Positions 56,667 through 64,000 of a stretch of DNA of 64,000 bases are shown in pieces. The notes below the pieces were generated by a model. That model was not told the DNA's origin, ran no database searches, and was given only the letters and a program-made list of their open reading frames with translations. This DNA comes from Knoxdaviesia capensis. Taxonomy: Eukaryota > Ascomycota > Sordariomycetes > Microascales > Gondwanamycetaceae. The first letter of the stretch is position 1. Each line of letters opens with the position of its first letter. A program made the position numbers and the translations under genes. The stretch covers positions 889,996 through 953,995 of the forward strand of contig LNGK01000012.1 in the NCBI GenBank assembly GCA_001510575.1, given 5' to 3'.

Positions 56667-58003
56667 AGCGGTTCCGCTGTGCGTCCGCGCGGGGGTAGCT
56701 GACCAGGGCCGGGCCGGAAGCGAGGCAGGGAGTTGATGCGAGACACTCGGTGATCGCGTAACGATTTTATGGTGATCGAAGTGAAGGCCTGCGCAAAGTC
56801 GTTGACACGGTAGCAGAAATCACAGAACGACGCGCCGAGAAAAGGCGAATAGTAATGATAATTCACGATTGGAAATTCGGGTCGGCCAAAGAACAACCAG
56901 TTCGGAGGGGGCGGAACAGTCGACGGGGTAAATGGCTGAAACGACTTGGTAGAACGAACAGACCTAATTTTCTGGGCCGGGACTTCGCGCTTGGCTGCCT
57001 GGTAATCGTGGGAAGGGTTGTGTTAGGGTTACTCGGCAGAAAAAAGTTGGCCGGCGGTCTAGAACGGAAGGCCACGATAAAGTCGGACCCGATGGCGGTG
57101 ACACGCCGGGGAAACGCAAGGTGCAAGAGTAAGAACGCTAACTAGAGAAGCCGTCACAGATATTTCAGTAGTAAGAAGAACAGAAATATCATGAATTACT
57201 TTGCGATTGGCGACAAGAGCCAGGACAACTGGTGTATTTATTCGACAGGGCCCGCCGGTTCGAGTTGCTCTTGTTAAGCTTAATCGGGCGGTTCAAAGGA
57301 AAAGAGTCCTGGCTGACGTGGTGAGACCAATGACGCGAGAGATCGTGGCTTAAATGGGGGAAAAGACAGGGCTTGAGAGACTCGTGGCGAATTGGTGGGA
57401 ACAACGCAGGGAAGAATGTTGTCGAGGTCACGAGGCTGAACTGGAAGACAGCACCAAGCCGACTTGACGTTTTTGGAGCGGAAGAAGATCAGGGTTCTCG
57501 TGACAAGCGGTCGGACTGACGTATTGACGACGACAGAGTGGATGTGTGAAAACTCGAGGGACTGGAAGACGTATTGAGGCGGGCAAGCTTCAGTGCAGAT
57601 ACAGTCTCAGCGACGAATATATCAGGCGATTCCACTGACTGGATTGAGTTGAGACTTTGGTGGAATAAGGGAAGAGGGAGACAATAATTCGGGCGGGGGG
57701 AAGAAGATCTGGGATGTGACACCAAGAAGAGCCCAAGAAATGATAGGTGGCTAAGCCGGAAGAATGCCAATGACAGTGGTAGGGGAGGTCCAACAAGTTG
57801 AATTATCAGGAAGTGGAAACCCAAAGGCTACAGAACTGAGCCTGGAATAAAAGGAAATAGAGAAGGGCGAAAAGTCGATGTGGGAAGAAGAAATAAGTTT
57901 CTGTGCGAAGAGAAACTTGAAGCTGGTGATTGCCAATATTATCGAGCTGTAACTAGCAGACCGGCGATTCAGTTCCGACTTCGACGCTACTCCAAGGCAC
58001 CAC

Positions 58004-58048
58004 TTTTTTTTTTTTTTTTTTTTGGGGGGNTGGGGGGGGGGGGGGGGG
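58004..58048. repeat. T20 / G-run low-complexity tract containing an N
   Basis: Twenty T are followed by six G, N, T and seventeen G. The N and homopolymer switch suggest a sequencing or assembly ambiguity, so the length is unreliable. Confidence 0.8.
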
Positions 58049-58094
58049 CGCATGATGACGACGAACTTGGTGGTCAGGTACTGTTTGGGAGCCT

Positions 58095-58197
58095 TAGGGT
58101 TTGGGGTACTATTAGGGTTTGGGAATTATTAGGGTTGAAGCGCAACTAGGGTTGTACTGTCTCTAGGGTTTGATGTGCTTTGGGGTTCAGCCCTAAT
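58095..58197 (+). repeat. Degenerate 17-bp telobox array (TAGGGTT heads)
   Basis: TAGGGTT starts at 58095, 58113, 58130, 58147 and 58164, and TGGGGTT at 58181, giving spacings of 18, 17, 17, 17 and 17 bp. The 10-bp spacers differ in sequence, so this is a phased array of a telomeric heptamer and not a simple satellite. A reversed CCCTAA closes it at 58191-58196. Confidence 0.75.
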
Positions 58198-61084
58198 ATG
58201 ATGGGTGGATCATCTGTTGAGGGAGTGTGCCTGAGTGGTTGGTTGGGTGGACATACAGTGTAAGGCATTCGTATGCGACTTGATTCGCTTAGAATGTCTC
58301 AGTCTGGATAACTTACAATTGTGCCGTGTTGCATGAGCCTTAAAATCATTACAGGCCTGGTCTGGCCTGCAACCTCGCTCTCCAAAACCGCACAGATAGC
58401 GCATCCCACCCTACACTATCTAACCGCCCTCTGTCTTTCGGTGTTTTTTAAATTAATCTGTCATTTCAAACCTCGCCAACCTACACGAGCCAGTATCGCA
58501 GCATGGCAGCAGGATTCAGCGGCTGGCTCCTGGAGGTTTTGCATGAAGGCGGGCGCTGCTCTTATCAGATGGATTGGGCCAGGGAACGTGTGCAGATTCA
58601 CCCGCCAAGTTACTGTATACTCGCTTGTTCCCGTGGTGGACACTCTGAACAGTAGGCAGACGCATATCATATCAAAAACCACATACGATATCGCACTATA
58701 TAGGAAAGCCGATGAGCACATGTCGAGATAGGGGGCCTCATTGGATCATTCGTTTTGTTCTAGTCGCACTACATTGAATCCCTTGACCCAAAATTGGAGG
58801 TTGGATGGACACCCATGTGCTGTTGATACTCGACGGTCAGATGGGCTATTGGAAGAAAGCTAAATCAGTCCAAATCTTATATCCGTACCCGGTAGGGGCA
58901 TAAATGCGGCATGAAAACACAGAAGCTCCGTTAGATGAAAATATACGGACTGTTCTCTGATATGTATATACTGACTTATTGGTATGTACGTGGAGGATTT
59001 TGCCTATCCTCAGATCCTTGGCTGAGATCCTACCACAAATAATAAGATTGTTTTCAGGTCCAGGAATACACTGTCCACTCTCCCTGAGTTGATAAACCCT
59101 GGAATCAGTGGCCTTGTAGCTGGAACTGGGTCGCTGATGAATCTGCACCTGAAGAGTGTGCATCTGCAAATTCTGGAGAGTTCAACTACTATACTTGGCG
59201 GGACATTTGGCATAGCGGGCCGGAACGCATGTCTTTGTGTCGGGCATAGCCCCAAAAGTTCACTGGTGCCATCCGGGACTAACTCAGCTTCATTCAGGTA
59301 TCCCGTCTGTTGGATAGTTCCTTCATCAACACAAACCGCGGGGCCAAGAGTCGAGGCAGACTGGCTTTGGCCGTCTCGTGGCGGAAGGACGGGACGACCC
59401 CGCATGATCCCGCCGCTGCTGCAACTTAAAAATACCCCTATGATGGATCCCGATCTCTGTCGTGGGGCTATCTCTCTCTCTGGATGCCTTTTCTTTAGAT
59501 TGTCTGTATATTAGATATGCTTCTTCGTCCTCTACTTCCTCTTCTTCCTCTTCTATGAACACGGTAGCATATAAAACACAGATAGGAAAGTTCTTTTCTA
59601 CGTTTCAGGTTTTGTTCATATGTGGCAGTCCTGATCGAGCGAGGTTCCTGGAATGTGACGAGGCCGAGTTCGTTCACGCCGGAGAAACTGTCGCCAACAT
59701 CGACGGCAATGCCCACGGTATTCGCTCCGGTAAAACCGTCGTCCCCATCAGAGAAGTACTTGCTGATCCCAAGCAGCAAATGCAGGGCTCTTACCACTGA
59801 AATATCTGGAATATCGCTGCAGATACAGGATCTAATACGGCGATAACCGAAACGTGATGCGCCGTCTAAGTTTATTGGCGGTTCTAATTCCATCCTTTTG
59901 GACACCTCATAAAATGCCCGCTTCGACCGGAGCCAGCACGCGGAAAGTTAGAGTGAAGCATGAACCTAATGACAATCAACCCCCACCCCTCCCAAGAAGT
60001 GAAGTCTACCATCACTACAGGTACAGTTGTGTATATCATCAACCCGCGAAAAAAAAAAATTCCTTTCGGGGTGCATTTTTGAAAGAGTAGATTCACTTTC
60101 ATATCAGACATGATATGATCAAGGTCCGGGTGTTTTGGTGTTTTAGGGTAGTATTGGGAGATGGACGGAAGTGGCAGGTCTAACAGATAGTCAAAGTCAG
60201 TACATGTATCTGGAATGTCGTCCTGGAGGACTGAGCTTCTCACTCCACAGCCACTCGATATTCGGATGCTTATCGCCAGCCACTTGTGAGAAAGATCTGC
60301 ACATTGTGTAAACCTCTAGCCCTATCTATCCTCCTATTGTTCGGTTTTATCGCAAGCCCTTGCATCCTTCAAAAACATCCCTTAAGGAATAATAAGAGTG
60401 TAAAAACCATCCTATACTCTTCGGTAAATAGAGCGTTCGGGGCATTTACACTTGAAAGGATACTCAAAAGATTCTATCAAATATCACCACACTTAAGCTA
60501 TCAGGCTGACTAATTAGTATATCGCTAGATTTCGCTTCAAACGTAGAGTTCACTGGTCCGTCCCTTAAATCTGTATGTATCCATGTATCATAAATCACTA
60601 TATTTTCTGTGGAAATCTAGAAGAGCCCACCTCAAAAGTCTGTCACATTATTTTCTGTTATTATCCGTTTCTCCCCTCCATTCCACATCTTCAGCTCCAC
60701 TCCAGTCTCCTCCAAATTGTAACGATGCTAAGGTTGCAGCAGCTCCTAGACCCAGGATCATTTTCTCTTTGTGGTGTTTTTTTCCCTATCTTTTCGTCCG
60801 CCAGCCTCCGCATCCATATCTAGGTACTTACATGTATATTTTAAGGCCCCTCCTCTCTTCGGTTTCCTTTGCTTGATTTTTCTTTCTGCTTTGAATGGTC
60901 ATGTATTTGGGAGGGGTGGCTTTCTATCAGCTTTCCTTCACTTATATCTCGGAAATTTCATCCTACTCGGCATAAGATACTTCATCGTCGTTTGCTCCCT
61001 TCCAGATCCCTCCTTATCCGTTAGCAGATAGGATAGGACCCAATCATCTTTTGTTATTGAGTTAGGCTGTCACCTACATAAAAT

Positions 61085-62817
61085 ATGGTTTCGACAACAC
61101 CCCATAATGCCGAGCCCACTGAGGATACGGCTCTTCTGTCGCGTAGCATCTTGGAGAGCACCCTTGCCGGTGACCCCAAGGCCCAGTCAAAGCTGGTGGT
61201 CACTGAAATCACCGACGCCGCGGATGTGACCAATTCAAACTCGGAGACCGATAAACCACTGCCGGTGTTCCAGATTCTGGTCCTCTGCTTTGCCCGGATG
61301 GTTGAACCTATTGCCTTCTTCTCAATCATTCCCTTCGTCAATCAGATGGTGCAAGAGAATGGCGGTCTTGATGAGGCCGATGTTGGGCTCTATAGTGGCA
61401 TGATCGAGAGTATGTTCTCACTCACACAAATGTATGTTCACCCTCTCTATGATATTACAATATCCTGTACATGACCCCACCCACTGACAGTTTTCTGGGA
61501 TTCAGGCTCGTTATGATGCAATGGGGGCAGGCGTCGAACCGCTACGGACGTCGTCCCGTCTTGATAGTCTCTCTAATCGGGCTTGCCATCTCGACCACTC
61601 TCTTTGGAGTTGCCCAGACAATCGGACAGATGGTCTTCTTCCGATGTATTGCTGGAGTTTTCTCAGGCACTATTGTCACCATCCGAACCATGATCGCCGA
61701 GCACTCTACGCCGTATACCCAGGCCCGGTCCTTCAGTTGGTTTTCTTTTGCTGGAAACCTGGGTTTGTTCTTCGGAACTGTGCTTGGCGGTGCCCTCGCC
61801 GACCCGATTAAGCAGTATGGGGGCTTTTTCAAGAATATCGCCTTTTTCGAACGCTACCCGTATGCTCTTGCCACCTTCACCTCCGGTGCATTTGGCGGTA
61901 TTGCCGCGTTGGCTGTTATTTTCTTTGCCGATGAAACGCTTGTTCCGCGGAAAGCTGCCGAGGAGCCCGATTCAGATTCAACCGAGGAGGAGATTACCGA
62001 ATCTTCAACTACCTCTGGTGCTGTCTCGGCGGCCTCAACTCGCAAGGCTCCTGCTGGGACAGAGTCACTTGGCCATCTCCTCAGGGAACCTGGCGTGGCT
62101 ATTGTTCTGCTCCTCTGGGGTCACCTTATGATCTTGGCATATGCATACACTGGTAAGCACTTGCACCTCGTATATCTCTTCACACGCCGTCTTCAACGGC
62201 AATATATTACCACCCTTGTACCGTATGCTCACTAACAATATCCAGCTCTCATACCACTATTTTGGTTCACGGATCCCGACCTTGGTGGCTTTGGCTTCAC
62301 TTCTGCTCAGATCTCAATCTTCATGAGTTTGACTGGCATTAGTCAGTCGATCTGGATCCTTCTGATTTTCCCTCCACTCCAGCACCGCATGGGCAACACA
62401 AATGTCACTCGTCTCTGCGCCCAAGCATATCCGTTTTTATTTATCATCCAGCCCGGCCTGGTCCTGCTGCTAAGATCCGGATCACAGACTGCTGGCATGT
62501 TCTTCTGGATCGCAGTTACGTTTCTGTCAGTCATTGGCTCAGGAGTGAGCATGTCTTTCACCTCCATGCAGCTCGCTATCAATGATGTGGCCCCTTCTCC
62601 AGAAGCCCTGGGGACCCTCAACGCCCTGTCTCTCGCCGTCGCGAGCGGTATCAGATCCTTCACGCCATTCCTTACCACTGTACTCTTCGCCGTTGGTGTT
62701 CGCGGCCACATTTTCAGCGGCTTCTTCATTTGGGTCATTATGGTTACGATCACCGTGGCCTTCACATTTGCTTGTGAATATATGCCGCAGGACAGACACC
62801 CTATAACGCGCCGCTAA
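61085..62817 (+). CDS. MFS transporter (DHA1/ZIFL-like)
   Basis: Model: join(61085..61431, 61506..62152, 62246..62817), 521 aa. The introns (74 and 93 bp) are GTATGT...TTCAG and GTAAGC...TCCAG. The joints are SLTQM|LVMMQWG and AYTG|ALIPLFWF. The N-terminal 60 residues are hydrophilic and cytosolic. About 12 membrane helices follow, consistent with the major facilitator superfamily. The loop 2-3 signature reads GQASNRYGRRPVL, with Asn in place of the usual Asp of GxxxDRxGRR. The central loop carries an acidic Ser-rich stretch (EEPDSDSTEEEITESSTTS). The layout resembles fungal members of the zinc-induced-facilitator-like or drug:H+ antiporter groups. The substrate cannot be inferred. Confidence 0.88.
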
Positions 62818-63587
62818 TGTTGCCACAATTTAACCCCAGTCCGAGCAGAATCGTTACCGTCTGATGCATGAGTTGGTAGACAGAATTGGTCAACAGCTCT
62901 AGGATATTCCTTAGAAGGTCTACACTTTCCAACACTTGTCAATTTCCCTCAAAATATCTTCCATTAGCAAGCGTCTGGCTCATAAATTGATCTATATTCC
63001 ATTAATACTGCTTTTCATTTTTGTTATATAATGAGGGTTTCAGAGATCTCCCTCTATGTCAAGCTTTGTTCGCTTCGTAGACTCGGAGTTGTAATAGCAT
63101 TTCGACTCTTCCTCATCTCTCATATATAGAAGCCTGGTATGTTCCATGGATCCATGTTTCGGGCTTTGAGCGGGAGAACGAAGGAGCCAGACAAACCCTA
63201 ACCCTAGGACAACCTCTATTGCTTGAACCTTAAAGCATATGTGATGGTTCCAGAGACCATTGATGCAATAGTCGTTAAAGAAGATAATCATTTTTCAATA
63301 TATTCCTACATTTATTTTCCAATGCTAGCCATCTAAACCTTCTCCCCTACATATTATTCTCCACAACCAAATTTTCATGCCCTGATATCAAACTGCTAAG
63401 TTTCATCTCAAAGGCGCTCGGCTATTTTTCGGAAGTTCAAGCGCGACTCCGAAAGCACGCGGACAGCTCAACCTCATCGAAAGACCATAGCACAACCTCA
63501 TCATCGCGAACTGTCCATCAAAAGCACACATACTCCCATTTCGAGCTGAAATCCCCATAGCTACGGCTGGCGTGACAGGCTGATCAT
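62818..63587. other. Intergenic region
   Basis: AT-rich 3' flank of the MFS gene and promoter of the last gene. AAACCCTAACCCTAGG at about 63193-63208 is another telomere-like double motif. No gene was seen. Confidence 0.5.
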
Positions 63588-64000
63588 ATGGAAAAGCAAA
63601 AGTCGAGCAACTGGGGCTCGACCGTCAACAAATCCACCTCGGCGAAGCACCGCAGTCAATCCCCCCCGAGACCGCGAAACCGGCTTATCATCGAACTCGG
63701 AAGCCTCCCGCCGCCATACGTGCCGAACTCGGGGCCCCCGCTGGGCCAAGTGTCCATCCTACCTCCGAACAACTCGACCGCATACATTGTTGACAGCGTA
63801 TTCATCCCGCAGGGTATCGCCGAGGACGGGCAGGAGCTGCCTCGCCTTCTGGCTTGGATCGTGTCATGGCCGGATCGTCCAGCGGCGCGCGTCACAGTCC
63901 CGGCGACCAAGATTTATGATTACGTGTCGCCGCGCGAGCTCGAGGACTATGAATACCGGAGATGGCAGACGCGCCAGCGGGAGGCTGCTGAAGCGGCAGA
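63588..64000 (+). CDS. 5' part of an unrecognised gene, runs off the window
   Basis: An open frame of 137 codons begins MEKQKSSNWGSTVNKSTSAK and is still open at the window edge. An in-frame TGA at 63573 makes the ATG at 63588 the first possible start. The frame has strong GC-rich third positions, unlike the AT-rich flank, which supports coding. After a basic Ser-rich head comes a compact segment, RLIIELGSLPPPYVPNSGPP, then AYIVDSVFIPQGI and LPRLLAWIVSWPDRPAARV, ending in a charged helix (ELEDYEYRRWQTRQREAAEA). I do not recognise the family. No signal peptide is present. Confidence 0.65.
   Translation, partial: MEKQKSSNWGSTVNKSTSAKHRSQSPPRPRNRLIIELGSLPPPYVPNSGPPLGQVSILPPNNSTAYIVDSVFIPQGIAEDGQELPRLLAWIVSWPDRPAARVTVPATKIYDYVSPRELEDYEYRRWQTRQREAAEAA

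Larger units (their letters stand above)
56667..61084. other. 4.4-kb intergenic region with low-complexity and telobox DNA
   Basis: It lies between the divergent den1 and MFS genes. It contains a T20/G-run with an N at 58004-58048 and a TAGGGTT array at 58095-58197. Minus-strand frames at 59.0-60.2 kb have somewhat protein-like composition but cannot be joined or assigned. Immediately before 61085 the sequence is a CT-rich leader. No tRNA or transposon ends were recognised. Confidence 0.45.

Noticed and set aside
58095..58197. True chromosome end or interstitial telomere tract
   Set aside because: Units are spaced by unrelated 10-bp spacers and are not contiguous TTAGGG. Genes continue on both sides.
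59010..60243. Possible minus-strand pseudogene pieces (frames of 131, 136 and 119 codons)
   Set aside because: Composition is somewhat protein-like, but no splice sites join them in phase and no family could be named.

Overview
The window is about 64 kb of nuclear DNA from a filamentous ascomycete, most probably a member of the Eurotiales (Aspergillus/Penicillium relatives). The reasons are short spliceosomal introns (mostly 60-150 bp) with CTAAC-type branch sites, CT-rich leaders, single genes on both strands separated by 0.3-4.5 kb, and a gene set typical of that group. The order assignment is inference, because no marker gene is present. No rRNA, tRNA, CRISPR array or intact transposon was found. 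Two isolated N positions (10650 and 58030) both sit where a T-rich run meets a G-rich run.

Layout, left to right. 1-9.8 kb: a disordered Ser/Pro-rich protein behind a 2.7-kb CT-rich leader, a 4.5-kb gene-poor stretch carrying GTAC-palindromes, and a small membrane protein with a CFEM-like eight-cysteine head whose start codon is cut off from the rest by an intron. 11-16 kb: the glycogen debranching enzyme. 19-28 kb: a secreted DUF7029/DUF7223-like protein, NAD-dependent glycerol-3-phosphate dehydrogenase (gpd1/gfdA type), and a GH3 beta-glucosidase without a signal peptide. The GH3 gene contains what looks like a one-nucleotide exon (or stwintron) and a GC-AG intron. 32-37 kb: a secreted class 3 lipase, a conserved fungal orphan family and a gamma-glutamylcyclotransferase-like protein with a membrane segment. 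38-44 kb: a nuclear coiled-coil protein with SUMO-interacting-like motifs, the mitochondrial import motor subunit Pam17, and the Uba4 adenylyltransferase/sulfurtransferase. 44.8-52.2 kb: a head-to-head pair made of a STAND-like protein without a recognisable P-loop and a large AAA ATPase with a DUF7025-like region. 53-57 kb: the ribosome-biogenesis factor Slx9 and a NEDD8-specific Ulp1-fold protease assembled from six exons, two of them only 15 and 20 nt. 61-64 kb: an MFS transporter and the start of a gene that runs off the window.

Most genes are unrelated housekeeping loci, so the window is not one pathway cluster. Two functional threads are visible. Carbon and osmolyte metabolism is represented by the debranching enzyme, glycerol-3-phosphate dehydrogenase and GH3. 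Ubiquitin-like systems are represented by Uba4 (Urm1/MoCo sulfur carrier activation) and the NEDD8 protease. The least ordinary items are the GH3 splice structure, the divergent STAND-like/AAA pair, and a telobox array near 58.1 kb in which the heptamer TAGGGTT recurs every 17 bp. Gene models were joined by hand from splice signals, phase agreement and family conservation. They have not been tested against transcripts.
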